A stretch of DNA of 64,000 bases. Origin: Isoetes taiwanensis. Its lineage: Eukaryota; Streptophyta; Lycopodiopsida; Isoetales; Isoetaceae. The stretch spans positions 17,982,041 through 18,046,040 of the forward strand of contig JAJEKV010000002.1 of NCBI GenBank assembly GCA_021234155.1, given 5' to 3'. A model generated the notes under the pieces. The model had not been told where the DNA came from and made no database searches. It saw only the letters and a list, made by a program, of their open reading frames with translations. Shown here piece after piece: positions 27,101-42,100 of the stretch (the stretch's first letter is position 1; every line of letters starts with the position of its first letter). A program made the position numbers and the translations under genes.

Positions 27101-30100
27101 TTGTATTAGTAGAGCCAGGTGTGGAGGTGTGAGGTCCTGTGATAATATATGCCACATGGGATAGCTTAGAACATGTTCAGCAAACTTTTTTAATCCATGC
27201 ACTAGGTGTCAAACCCATTCCTCCCGCAGTAGACAAAATTTGTACCACTTCAATGCAGGAAATACTTTATGGAAAAAGATGGTAAACATGGAGCACACAT
27301 TTACCAAATGTGGCATACACACTTGCCATGCTTCAAGAGCTGGTAAAATGTTACTGGAAGGAGAAATGTTACATTCAGCTATCCAAGGAAGAAATTAGCT
27401 CTATGATACTAGTAATATGGAAACGATAAAGATAGCTCATTACATGGACCAAAATAACCCTACTCTGATGTGGAACACATATCTATTAGCACACTTGACT
27501 AGAAAAAGATGTCAGGGCATAGCAAATTATCAACTATTTGTATACCAACTAAGGATTGAGACAGGTAGGTTGGTGGATGAACCAAGGGACTCTAGAATTT
27601 GGGAGTGTTATCGGCTAAGAACCTTAGAAGATGAATGACATACACTCTAGATTTATCCAGGATTTGCGACTAATCAGAGTGAAATATACAACCTTCTTGC
27701 TCTCACATTAATTTCTACATGTGCTCCTACATATATTTGAAGCAGTTGCATTGCATTTTATCTACTATAATGCTAGTGAAACATAGGTTAAAAATCAAAC
27801 TAATTCTGTAAATTTCTTTGGTGCATATGTGTGCATGTTTGAATGCAAAGACCAATGAGTGGGCTCCCTCTCGTATTTTCATAGACGTAATTTCATCTCT
27901 ATGTTTTTTTTACTTTTGGGGATGGGGAGGGAGCAGGGATTGTTGATTGAGCTTACTCTGGATCAATATATCCAATTGTACCCATAACTCGAGTTGTGAC
28001 ATGGGTTGTAGATTGGGGGATTAGCCTCGATAAACCAAAGCCCGCAACTTTTGCAATATCAGTCTCCGTGAGCAAGATGTTGTTGCTTTTGACATCTCTA
28101 TGAATGACACCAGGATTACAATTCGTATGCAAATATTCAATACCTTTCACAAGCAATAAACATGTTAAAAATCAATAATTCATATTTGTGGATATGTTAA
28201 ATATTTATAGCACCTTGAGCTGCACCAAGGGCAATGCCAAGTCTCGTTTTCCAATCCAATGGTTTCTGCTTGGAAAGCGTGCCTAAAATTAAAATAGACA
28301 ACAATCTTCATTATGAGCAAATACATGTACAAAGATTAAGTGTAGACATCATCATTATCATACTTTTAGTTTCTCTTGTACCCTTCTCCCCCAGATTACT
28401 TTTATTATTCTCCTTCTCCTTCTCCTTCTCCTTCTCCTTCTCCTTCTCCTTCTCCTTAGAACTCCTTCTCCTTCTCCTTCTCCTTCTCCTTCTCCTTCTC
28501 CTTCTCCTTCTCCTTCTCCTTTCTAGATTTGACCTTGGAAATCTTCAATGCATTAGTCCATTGAAGAAAACTTTGTTGGCACTCTTCTTGTCTTTTTTTA
28601 CTTTAAAGAACCTTGAAAATGGAATTGTGGACGCTCTTATTTTCCACTTAGATCATGAATATTAGAGTTTTTCAAATGCAGTATGACCTTTCTCCTCTTC
28701 AACTTTGAAAGCACTAAGAAAAGCTATGGGAAGCTCGAGTTCCTAAGAAATGGAGAAATGAATAGAGGTGCAACAACAATTCTAGACCACTGGTCTTCTA
28801 ATTCTTGATTTTTATTCTAGAAGCAGTGTTCCTTTTAGGATTTTCCAGGCACTTAACAAGATTCAAATAATATCATCTCTTGGATTCTATCTTTCTCAAC
28901 CTTTTGACACAAAGTTTTGTTTTATTTATTTATTTATTTATTTATTGAATGGTAGTAGATTAGGAACCAACTTTTTGTGACTAGTTTGATTCGTCAAGAA
29001 TGTATTTTCTATGCTAATGTTTAGCTACTAGGAGATTCAAGGATACATTCACGTTCTCACAAAATTCAGAGCTCAATAGTGATAATGATGACTGGGAAGC
29101 ATCTATGATGAAATTTATGACGTATAGTGACATGGAATGATGTTTTATATGAGAAATCAACAATGCAGATTAGATAAACCACAAAGATCTTGTAAAACTA
29201 TTGGTTAAAGATACAGTTGGTTGTCAAACCAATGTGGCAACATTTACAAAAGTCTCGTGACAAGAAGAATATGACTAGTAAAAACACTGGACTCTGAATC
29301 AATATGAAACATGCTCAAGTAGATAAAGTCAAAATCCCTAACAACGTACATATTGACGTGACGCAATAACACTTGATTACATGGCTTCTCGTAGACGTCT
29401 TTGAAAAAGATTGATCTAGAATATCTTGGTTGGCCTTCATCCTTCTTATGATATTAATTTCTTCTAAGGGTAGGTATAGGGATTGAATTGAATTGAATAG
29501 AATGGATTTGTATCGTCCATGGAGACCAAAACGCCTATGGGATCCGATCAAGGAGCACAACAGATAGATGGATAGATATTAGTTTACGTCCATGAAGACC
29601 ACACGTGGCCATGGAATGGAACTAAACATAGTGCAACACTAGATGGTCTTGAACTCAAATCAAGGCATAATTGTTCTAGGACTAGTGTATTACCACTAGA
29701 CCATCGACCCAGGCACTACAATAACTATTCTACCACAACAAGAGGGGAGTGAATAAGTAAGAGGATGATGAATAAAATGAGAGTGGATCATGGATGGTAC
29801 AAAGAAGATTTAGGACTCAAAGAAAATCATTCAAGGGGTGTGGAAGCATTTACTTTAATGGAATTTAACTACATTGGCTTTGCCATGTAGGATCGTAGTG
29901 ATACTAATGTCTATATGGGTTTGCTATTTTGGCTCTTCGGTGTTGGATGAATTAGTTTGTACTATGGAGTCTAGGATGTTGAAAAGAAAGGGCTTTGTGC
30001 TTGAGATACAACCGAAAGCATTGGACTTCCATTTGCAAAGTAAGGCTATATTTTAGGGTTTAATTAGAGATGTATGACTCTTTTGAACGAAGGCTTCTTA

Positions 30101-33100
30101 AAGATCAATTTAACAATAATTCCCTTTGCACAAGCCTATTAATTACAACCTATTTCACACATCATTTACATCCATCTCTTAGTGCATCTCTCTTTCTAAA
30201 GGAGCTACTTAACTAATCTTAAGTCAATACCTCATATTATCCAGATGTTCTCTGCACTATGCTAGTAGGTTCCTCTTTGGGGTAGTCATTGTATGTAATT
30301 GTGCACCCACTAACAAAACAACGTTCATAGAGAGTTGGAATTACATCCATCACATTTTGGTATTGATAACCTTTTGTCGTGGGGGTTTTCCAGGTTGCTC
30401 AGGATAAATTGCTCCATTCCAAAATGGCAATTTTCTGGTGGTGGCACATCATTCAATGATGTTTTGAGTAGGGTGAATATCCTAACTTATAAGTTTGGTC
30501 ATCAGGTTTTATTATATCTTCTTTGATGAGCATCCTTAGATAGTATAGTCCTAGTTCTTACTAGAGTTTCTCCGGAGACATAGAACCATTGCACCCATTT
30601 GTATTGGTGCATGCCATATCAAAATTGAAAGAGGCAAATCGGCCCATAAGGAGCATGAAAACACGATATGTCAATGCTGTAAGTTGGAGCAATTGAAGAT
30701 GTATGCCACATTCTTCCGATTTAACCACTATTTGTGAATATACGAGCACGATATATTGACTTGATTACACTTAATTAGCCACTACATGTTCTCTTGCAAA
30801 TAGTAATAAGCTTGTTGTGCTATTTCTTGTGTTAGTTCCAATAGGGCCTTTGGTCTTCGTGGACAATAAAGCCAATTCAATTTAATTCGATTTAGGTTTT
30901 CCAAGTTAAAAAGTTTTACTTGCTATCTATCTCTCAACATGAGCTAGTGGAAGCATATATTCCATCTCACTTCTACCTATTTGGCAGAGGACGAACCTTT
31001 CATCTTTAGGGCATGATTGCTTCTAACCATAAGGTAAACTTGTCAAAAAGAAAACAATTGATTCGTGAAGTTAATCTTTAAATACAGTCTTTTACATAGA
31101 CGAATGGTTTTGCTTAGTTGAATCAATCTATTCTGCTTAGGTTAGAGGTTTGCTCTTCCATTGTTGTTATTGTTAATGTTTGGTTATCAAATAATCCACT
31201 AATAATCAAAACATTAACTATGATATTAACCAAATTGTTTATTTTATTCGAACTCTTGGAAAAAAGGCTATTACCATGGAGACGATCATATAGTGTTCCT
31301 CCTGCCATATATTCATAAATGAGAATTTGCTCATTTTTTTCAAAGCAATATCCAATGAGAGAGAGCACATTATTATGATGCAGACGAGTAAGAAATTGGA
31401 CCTGCAAATTGGTCTAATAGTTAAATCAAACTTATTATGGTGATATCCGTCTTGCACCAATATATGCCATATGAGTTCACAACTTAAATAGTTTGGGCTT
31501 AATATTCTTTGAACGTTGGAAATTGTTGGAGATTTTTCTATAATCTCAGTAAGACAAAGTATTCAAATTAACATTTGCAACATGTTATAAGCATCCACCA
31601 TTTATTCCTCTACCTTTAAACAAGGAAAGCAAAGGAATTTCAGAGCTAAAGCTATTTAAAATGTTACTCGAGTATTAGAATTCATAAACAAAGATGCTCT
31701 TAAACATTTGAATTGTCATTTTACCTCATTAAAGAACTCCTTTGCTCCTTGCTTAGATGTCATTGATTTTTGTTTTGCTGCAATTCTTTGTCCATTTGAC
31801 AAAGTCCCATAGTAAACATCACCAAATCCACCTCTTCCTAACATTGTAGAGAAATTGTTTGTTGCATTAGTTACTTCTGCAAGAGTGAATGCTCGTACCT
31901 GATGAATATATTCTAGAGGATTTGCGGAAAACGTTCCTTGAGTTTTTGATCGATCTAATGGCAAGATAAACATTTTAAGATTAGATTTAATATTTTTAAT
32001 TGCATATGCTAATGGGGATTAGAATTACCTGAATGTTGTATGGCATTCCTTCTATATATTACAACAAGGCCAAATAGCAACACGAGGGATATGACAAGAA
32101 CAATGACAATGATAATAATAACCATTGTTTTGTTTGATTTATGTGGACTTTGTTTTATGCATGTTGCATTGCTTGGTAGACAAAGTAATGGATTTCCAAA
32201 AGCTCTACAAATAAGTGTAATTGTTAGTATGACATTAAAACTATTCAATTCAATTTTTTGCATCAACAATGTAGATGTCACCATGCATAGAGGAAAATAG
32301 AAATGCAGTTGTACACATAGAGATAGCAAAATTTGACAATAATGTTACCTGATAGTGATGTTTTTTGTATTTGTTGGTATCGTTCCACTTAAGTTGTTGT
32401 TCTCTACAAATCTAAAAATCAACTTTTAATGTTGAAAAATGTTTATAATATCTTAATCTTAATCTTAACATATATAAGGCAGTTACATTTTCTGTTTGAT
32501 TGTAATATTTTTTCCCCAGCAATAAGTTTGGTGGCGACACGTATCTGAGAAAAACCTGGAAGAGACACGTATCTTTTGAAAAAAAAGGGGGTGGGGGAAG
32601 AGTGACGTACCTTTCTTCCTCTGCAAGCAATCCGGCCATTGCTTTCGGCCTAGTTTCGGCAATGGGGCAATCGGGCTTCTTTCTGCTTCCGCCCCAGTTC
32701 CGGCCATAGCTTCTTCGTGCTTCTTATTCTTGATTTGTAATGCATTTGGCCCTTTTTGGGTTTTGTGTAGTTCAGAGCAGGGCAGATTGGGGTATAACAA
32801 TCTGCCATAACAACATGGCAGCGAAATGGGTCTAAGCTGTAAAATTGGCTTTCTTTTTTATGTCATTCTTGGTGGCAACAGCTATTGCTCTGCCAGGAGT
32901 TGAACGCCTCCACGAAACAGGGCTTTAGAGGGCTTCAGCATTTTTGGCGTCATGTTTATTTAGAGCAGGTTCCAGCATAATCAATTTATTGCAGCTGGTT
33001 TTCGAATGTGGAAAGTTTAAAGCTGGCCTCGAAAACAGCTGCTTTTCGAATTGTCATACATCAGGGGAAACTCTACACAGAACTCTATTATAGGTGCATT

Positions 33101-36100
33101 CAGTCCAGAATGATGTTCACTCTCTGGGGTTTCTCAACCTGCTGGATAAATTTCCTGGACAGGTTGAGGATGTTGAACTCTACTTTAATTGCCAGGACAG
33201 ACCTCAAATTTAAAAGAGACTTTGAGTCTGGTGATATTCCACCGCCTTTATTTGGCTACTGTAGCACAGATGAACACTTTGACATCCCATTTCCAGATTT
33301 TTCATTTTGGGGATGGTAAGCAAGTTGCAGTTTATCTGATTGTTTTCTTGGACAAACTACCAACTAACTTTTCTTTATGGAAATAGGCCCGAAATTAAAA
33401 TTAAGTCATGGAAAGATGAGCTTATAAGCATTGATGCAGGCTCACAAAAATGAAGTGGGCAGACAAAGATGGCTATGCACATTGGAGGGAAATCCGTGGA
33501 CAAGTGACATTCGCAGACAGTTGCTCAAATGCAACTCAAATGATCATCAAGCACACATTTATGCACAGGACTGGGTGAAAAAGATGGATTTGGAGGATTC
33601 TAGACTCAGCAATCAGTGTGACCATAAGTATAATATATATGTAGAAGGATATGCCTGGTCTGCGAGTTACAAATACTTACTGTTGTTAGCCATAAATGGC
33701 AAGTATTATGAATTCTTCACGAGGGGCCTAGTCCCATATAAGGATTTCCTGCCAATTGAAGCAGATGACAAGTTGTGTGGATCCAACAGGAGTGCAGTTG
33801 AGCAGGGAAATTCACATCCTACTGAGGCACAGATTATGGGTTCCAGAGGACGTGAGTTTGTTCAAGAACATCTTAATATGGATCGTGTCTATGAATACAT
33901 GTTCCTTCTCTTACGTGAGTATGCAAAGCTTCAGAAGTTCAATCCGCAGGTACCTCCAGGATCTGATCGTCTGTCCCAAAATGCAGTATTATGTGTTGCC
34001 AATCCTACGGAGAGATTTTTTCTTCTCCAGTCTTCCTGAGTTGAGCAACTATATTTATGTTGCATTGCGAATTGTGGGAGAGGCAAACATTGGGTGGCTT
34101 TTTGTTGACCATGTGTTATCTTTGGAATGTGTAAAATCCCAAGGCAGCTGGGTCAAACAGACTCATATAATGTTCTTGAAAATGTGCTGGTGACAGTGCA
34201 TAAGCAATGATGCTGTAGATCTTGCTTCACAAGGTAATCTTTTTGCTATTTAATCATTGAGGGAAAAGAAATACCAGTATGAGGTACAGCTATTCGATGC
34301 AGGATGTGCAGGGCCTTATGCCTGCTGATGAAGAGAGCTTGACTGATGAAATCATCTGGGAGACATTACCGGTACAGTAGTAACTTCAAAGATTAATGAA
34401 AGAGCTACTTTGCCATTTTTTATTTTTGCAGAATAGTTTGGTATAACATTCCGGAGGATGTACCAATTATTTGCTACTCTTTTCATGTCTGCAGCACTTC
34501 TGGATAGCCGTCTCAATGGTCTTCTTCATGGCCATTACTGTGTTCACAATGTTAAAACTAACTGCTAAGGCTCACATCTGAATGTTTACTTTCGTCTTTT
34601 AACAAGTGTCAACAAAGGGAAGGTGCAATTTGGTGACCAATTGGCAAACTACAAAATATTAGCTGTGCTGTTCATTTGTATGAATTCATTTTTGCCCATA
34701 AAAGAAAAGAAGCCATGAATATTCCTAACAGAGTATGCAGATTATTATGAAAGAGAAATCTATAACTTGGTAGCATCTGGCCAATTTTATAGGTTAGCTT
34801 TTGCCATAGAGAAGCTGATTTTGTTAGATTTCCCTTTCTGAAGTTGTCTTGAGATTTTGTTGTCTATGCTTCCTTCAACAGTACTTGGATCCTACTTGGG
34901 ATATTATTGGTATGCAGCTAATGACCTTCTGTAGCTGCCATAGATGCATGCATTTTTTGTCATTGAACACAGTTGGATAGAGGCTTTTTCAACTGTCTTT
35001 GCACAACTAATAAGGATGGAAAACATACCTTTGCAAAAATAATGCTTGGTCGCCTCAAGAGACTGGGGAATTGATAATGGGTTGAATCTGCAGTGTTCAG
35101 TTATTGTTGGCACAGTAAGAGCCTGGAGATGCATGGTGGTGGCTCTGAGGTGGTTGCTGGAAGACCCTTGGATCGTGCTTATAAATGAAAAAATGTCCAC
35201 CTTGTGAGAGCTAGATTTTGTGAAGCACATTTAAAATACTTTTTCTTATGCATTTGCAACTGATACAGAGGCAGTTGCAACAATTCGGAGGGAGTTGCAA
35301 CAATTTGTTGTATGCATTGAGTATGCGAATGGAGGTGATGGAGTTGTAAGCACCAATCAAGCGCCAATCTCCTCGCTTGCAGGTATCAACTTTAACATTT
35401 TATTGGCAGTTTTGCATTCCTATGTTGTCCTGTAACTCCAAAATGTTTTGCTCACAATGGATGCAGGTGACATCAATCATTCTGGTTTGTCCTTGCCAGA
35501 GGACTTAAACACGAACTATATATTGATTTTCTAGCCATCGATTTGAGAGAGAGTTTGGTTATGCATAGAATGGGATCCCTTTAGGTCATGGTTTGCAGGC
35601 AGAGAGCAGCTAGTTCAAGGTTGCATATGTTCATCATGATTTTGAGGCAACAAAATGCAGGCTGAATAAATTTTTTACCAACCTACCACCTATTTAACGT
35701 TCTAAATTTGCCATGAATATTCCTTTCCTAAGATTAACATTACAGCATTGATTTATCTTTATTCTATTAAAATGGCCATTAAAGGCCTGCAATTGGCAGC
35801 AAATAGCAAACTAGGTGCACCTTGCAACAATGCAATCCAGTTATTTTTTAATTGAAACTTTGTAGAATAGAATAGCCTTTGTTAGAAAAAAGCATAACAT
35901 TCTTCATAAGCACTTTGAGATATTGTTTCTCAAGTAGTTGAAAAAGCATCATGCAAAGCATCATGCAATGTTGCCATGCAAAACCTATTGGGAAACATGA
36001 TTTTTGCTTTGTTTTCTCTTTATGCATTTTTAGTTCATCTTCATGTCGTTGAAAGTTTCATACTCGATGAACTGTCAACGTGTTGCTTTCTAGTGATGTT

Positions 36101-39100
36101 CCTAAAATAAGTACACGATATTTTGTTCAAAAGTTTCAGTTTTCATTTGCATCTTCATGTAGACTTATCGATAATTTCTTCCTGAGAACATTGTACGTAA
36201 TAAGGTCCTCTATGAAAGGCCAAGTTTAATGGCTGCAAAAAGAGGTGGTATGCAATAAGGTCCTCTATGAAGGGCCAAGCTTACTGGTCGCAAAATGAGG
36301 TGGTGCTCATGACAACTAATAGTATGGGTTCTTAATAAAGGAAATGAGATCGCATGTAATTTGTATCTCTTGGAGAACGCCATGTAACTATAGAGTGAAC
36401 AAATTCACACATCGTTGTGGGCTTTTCATTCGTAGCGTACTTTATGTGCCATTCCTTGATATGAAGCCATTTCTTTGGAAATTCATTTGGCAATGGTGGT
36501 GTTTTCTTTAGTATGTTTGTGGCTATTTAGGATAATTTGTTGCTTTATTTCTCAGCAACAATTCATGGCTTAACTTATAGAAGAGTGGGCATAGCCAAGT
36601 GAACCATTAATTCTTCCCGTCTGGCCAAGTGAACCTTTAGCAGGGGGTTGAAGAAGAGAAACGTTCGCGGCGGCCTTGGCCGCCGCGATAAGTTTCTTGT
36701 ACATATAAAGTGTATTCCTATGCTTACAATTCTTTTAAGGATGGCAATTTGAATATTGAAGAGGGAATTTCACCACTCAACTTATTGTTCTGCAGGTGCC
36801 TATATTTTATATTCAGAAGGAAATGGAAGGATTATAATGAAAGAATACAGTTGTTTTCAAATGTAATACTGTAACAGTCACTTTACTTACAGATATTGAA
36901 GACTTTGTAAGGGACTGAGATCAGGTATCTCTCCATTTAGAAAATTATTGTCAAGATATCTACGATAATAAAAATACTATCTCATCAATCAGGTTGACAT
37001 AAAAGAAAAAGAGAGAGGTGACCATGATTAAGAAACACTTACAAACCAACTAAGGACGTTATCTCTAGAATGCTTATTGGAATGGATCCCGTTAGTTCCA
37101 TATTTGATAATTTTCTGTAAAACACATTGGTTGGTAAGAAAGACAGACAGACAGACAAGCAGGCAGAATTTTTAACAAGGAAGAAATTGAAGTAGCTGCG
37201 AAGTATGCAAAGTGTATCCAAAGCATTTGCGCAAAGATAACCTCTCCTCTTCTTTGTCATATGTTACTACATAAAAGTCAACAACCCTCCCTCAAAGTTA
37301 AGTGATATAGAATGGAGCAACTTCATATGGAGTTTGGGGATGATTTATTGATAAGCTCTTGAGTCCAATGGCAGTTACAACTACGACTTGAGTGTATATT
37401 GAGCGCTCAAATGTATGAGAATTTGCTAAAAATGTTTGACTTATGAACTCTCTAACCCATGCTAAAATATTTCTTAAGGTGGGTTTAAGCAACAAGGGAA
37501 GTTGGGGTTTGGATCAAAGTAGAGATCAACTGGTCAAAAGAGGCAAGTGGCAGGTCATTCATTGGCAAAGGAATTATTGGTGTCATAGGCAAAAACAAGA
37601 TGCACTGTGCCACAATAGTAATCCAACTTAGTACGAGGGGAACCGTTGATTTGCATAGTTGGCCGTTGCCCTTGGTTGAAAAGCTAGTGGCGTGAAGCTA
37701 CCACGCGTAAGATTATGACTAATCGCCATGCTAGATGTGGCGCTCTTTACCTCCTGGGTTGTGATTCGAATACTGTTAGGGATGCCTTGTGTGCCTCTGA
37801 GAGCCGTTGTCGAGGGATGCCTTCTCTCGTTCTGAAGAGGATGAGGGGGGTTGCCTTTGTAGGATGATGTTGTTAGTGAGCATCCAACACCTTAGGAAAA
37901 GCTAGATCATACACAGAAGGTATACCAAGAAGTTCAGGAAGTATGCAATGAGAGATGTCATTGTTATAAGGAGAAAACCATTAATTCCTTGCTCTTGACT
38001 AAGGTAATTTGCATATCATTGTTCTTACAGATGCTAGGCAGTTGCACTAGCACCTTATCGTCTTGAAGTGCTTGAAAAATAGGCGTACCACATTCACATG
38101 TGTCAGTTTCTTAGGAAGTTTTTGAATCCCACGTAGATAATGTTTCTCTATGGGCGAATAAAAATAAATAAATTCAAATAATTCTAGTTGTTCAAGTTCT
38201 GTTATCCAAAGAAAATAAGAATATTTGGGATGTTAGTTGTCGAATTTTGGGTATATGAACCCCCCCCCCTCTCCCCCAAATTAATTCTAGTCATTCAAGG
38301 TCTTGTTATTGAAACAAATAAGAATATTTGGGATGCTAATTGTCCAATTTTGGGTATATGAGCCCCCAAAAAAAAAAAAAAAAAAAAAAAGAAAAAGGAG
38401 ATCTTATTGATAAAAAGAAATTACATGTGTAGATGGTAGATGGGCGATTGAAAACTCAGTGGAGAAAATGACTACTAGAATAGGGACATCCACTACCTTG
38501 CACCAAATGGGGATCATCCATAAATATGAATGTGAAGAAGTGCTCCCACATATCACTCACTATATGCTTTGACAATGTGTTGCTTAGCTACTTTGAGTAG
38601 CTTAATAAGGAGAAAAAGAGAAAAACAATTTTGATATCATGCCACTTGGCAACATTCCATTGGAGATATAACCCACACACCACACCACCATTGTTTTTTT
38701 ATGGACTTCTAATGTCGAATTGGCTTATAAGTTAGAACTTTAAATTTTTCATTTATGCTTGCAAAGGTTTATTATAGAATGTCATTTCTCCTTATGTGAT
38801 TGTTGGGGTCATACCTCCAGGAGGTTATGGATGCACAGACTCGTTTGTGTCCTACGGGCGGTATTGAACTGTCCTATGCAATTGTACAGTGTGCCAGCAT
38901 GCTTATTACTGCTAAGGTTTTTCCCTCGAAAACCCTTCGGGGCGGGGGTTTTTTAATCCTGTCAGTAATACGCTTGCTGCTCTCTTTTTGTTTGGGTCCC
39001 ATAGGCCAATTGGTCTCCGTGGACGCTAAAAAACTTATTCTATTCTATTCTATTCTATTCTATTCTATTCTTCTTAGTTGTTGGCCACTTTTAGACCTTC

Positions 39101-42100
39101 CACGAGCTACTAGTTTTTCCTTAGTAGTTATCCTTCTATATGGACCAGATTTGATTGATTTGGAATGAATATAACTTTATCTTTTGTAAACCCATGCCTT
39201 TAGAGATATAATTGAGTTGATATGATTTTCAAGTAATTGTTGATTGAATAAATTCACGACCGACAGACGGACGGCCGGGAATTTTTACGTCCACAAAGAC
39301 CACTAAGGGATATGGCATGATACAGTGAACAAAGTCATTAAGTCCAAACCAAACAAGAGAACTAGACCCCATCATAGAACAACAAATAACAAACATGGAA
39401 TGAAAACCCAAACAACTGAAGGGGGGCACGAAGGCCTTAGAGTTGAAGAAGAACATCTAGATTACATAGATACAGCCAATATAGGGGTTAGAATGCCAGT
39501 GATCTAGATTACTTTTTGCATCTCCTCTGTAAATAACCCATTTCTTTTGTAGGTACACTTGACTCACCTTGTGCAACTCTTCTCTATGCTTACATAGCTG
39601 AAGAGGGGGATAGGTCTTTTTGCACTCAGAAAGTAGCCCCCTAGAAGTGATTACCATGCTGAAGGACATGGAGCTGGGTAAGAGCATCTTGAAACTTAAC
39701 TAGGAGGTAGCACAAACAATCAACCATTAGCTCCCGCAAGTCTTATAATGGAAACCCCATCAACCCTCACATGTATATCGCTAAAAAAATGTGGAGATGC
39801 ATTCACATGTGAATGGCTATCTGCCTCTGTTTCTACCACCCCTACTATCCTCAATTTAGGCTTCTGCCATCATGTATTGAGGAACCCTGGTCCTATGAGG
39901 GGTTTGGAGATGTTTGTAGCCTCACCTCAAGAGAATGCATGTCTTGCAATCGTGCATCTATCTCTTCCGACTCGTCAACGTTTTTCAAGAATGTCTTATC
40001 ACCAAAGTTCATAACAAAATCAATAATCCATTGTAAAAATTGCGCTCCTACAAGATGAATAGAGTTATGAAGATATCAGTCATGCATTCCTCATAATGAA
40101 TATTTAGATGTGTTGAAGATTCACAAGGGATCTTGTTGGGTCTCTCTCCTGCTTGACATGTGTGGTCTAATATGCTCTTGCAACTCCTATTGGGAATGAA
40201 GTTGTGTTGGAGACTCTGGTAGAAGCTACTCTGGTAAGAACTCCTCCCTTGAGGCAAGGAATGTTACGTTGGAGCTGGAGAGTGCTCTGCGAAGGTCTCA
40301 TAGGAATCTTCTAAAGGCATTCAATCATCAACAATCACGATGAAGCTCCTCTACGAACCAAAGATAAAAGGTAGTATAGTTGTGAAAGATTAATAAATCT
40401 TATAGTGTTATCACTATTATGCTTGTTAGGCTCAATATACTTTGATTAATTCTTGTATATGTTGCTACAACTTTCTTTTTTGTTCATCAAAATAGAATTT
40501 GAATTATTGTAAAGATCAATGCATGTGGTTCACATAATTATGCCTGTTCATCTTCATATACAATCATATGACACTTGATTGTCTACATAGAATCAGTGTA
40601 GAATAATTTAATACTATTTTAAGAGATGGATAAAGGTAAACTTGTCGACTATCAAGCTCATCTAAGGATGACATCTAGGAGTATAGATTGGGTAGGCATT
40701 CAAAAATCTCTATGGAGGAGGGAGCGAGGGATACAAGGGATGCAAATTAAGAGCTAGAAAAAATCTCAAATTTTGCAAAACCATATCTTCGACGCTTGAG
40801 ACAGATAAGCTACACTTTACTTTGGGCAATTATCAAACCAAATGAGTTAGATTAGATCATTGATAGCAGAATATGATTCAACCATTGTATGAAGTCTTTA
40901 GGCATTGGTTGCACAAGCAACATATATTGTAGAAGTTCTTCAATGGGATGCACAACTACACGATTATATTTATTACTATCGAAGATTTTCTCACCAAAGC
41001 CCATTGGATTTTTGTTAGGGAGAGAGTTAGTCTTTATAGCTCGTGGCATATTTTGGTATATCTAAAGATCTAAGCATAGCTTCTGGTTCTTTTTTCCAGT
41101 GGTGACAAAAACGTTTTGTTTTTTATGTAATTTTAATAATACCAAAAGCACTATTCCGACATGTGCTTTAAATGTTAGGAATGTTTATTCCCTTGAAGAC
41201 TATGTGCCTGTTGCCAGTTACAGGTTATTGAAGATGAAAGCCATACTCTTCTGAGTTGCCCTGCTTTTGAGATAGTCCGGAATCATTTTTTGACATTAGC
41301 ATTCCATTCCACGCTTCCACAACTTCTCAGAGCACCATCTGTGCATGACTTGGCATTATACATACTTGAGGTTCTAGATAAACGTCAGCAATTACTGAGC
41401 CCTCAGTAGTCATTATCTCCGCTTGTCTAGTATCATCATTACTGCAAAGGTTTTTCCCTTGAAAACCTTTCGAGGCAGGGGTTTTTTAATCCTAGTAGTA
41501 ATGATTGTACTAGCCCATTGTATGGGTCCCATGACCTATTGGTCTCCATGGACGTTAAAAAAACTATTCTATTCTATTCTATTCTATTCCTTGATCACAA
41601 TTGGTGTAACAGATTTTGAGGTAGTTATAATTCCACAAATAGTAATCTTCCTCTGAAGAGGAAGGATTACTATTTATGACATGGATTAATCCCTTGGGTA
41701 TGCGAGAATTGTTAGATGATTGTACCAGATAGCAGAACTTATTGGATAGATGGAATTTGGATCAGATTTTGCTATCATTATTTAATTCTGGAACGAACAA
41801 GTCTATGGTGATCATTTCAATTGCAATTTTGACAAATTAAAATTGCAATTTTCCGTTCATATCAATTTGAGATGACAAGTTCTCTTGAAAGCATTAATCC
41901 TGCTAAACGAAGAATTCACTTGTTGGAGCTAGAAGCTAGGAGAAAAAAATAACCCAGATAGATGATCCGAAAAATGGAAAAGGAGAACATTGCACCTTTA
42001 ATATAGAAGAAAAAAGGACGTTCTTTAAGTCAAAGAAGAGAAGAGGAACTTTAAAAATAGTTAGAAGATTCTTTTTTTTTTTCACATTGTAAGGAATTGT

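Noticed and set aside
28234-28665. 143-codon open frame rich in leucine, serine and phenylalanine
   Set aside because: It is the translation of the CTCCTT microsatellite plus flanks; kinase exon 11 lies on the other strand at its start.
38800-39168. 122-codon plus-strand frame with repeated FYSIL
   Set aside because: It is made by the LINE 3' end and its TTCTA tail and is not kept in the left copy.
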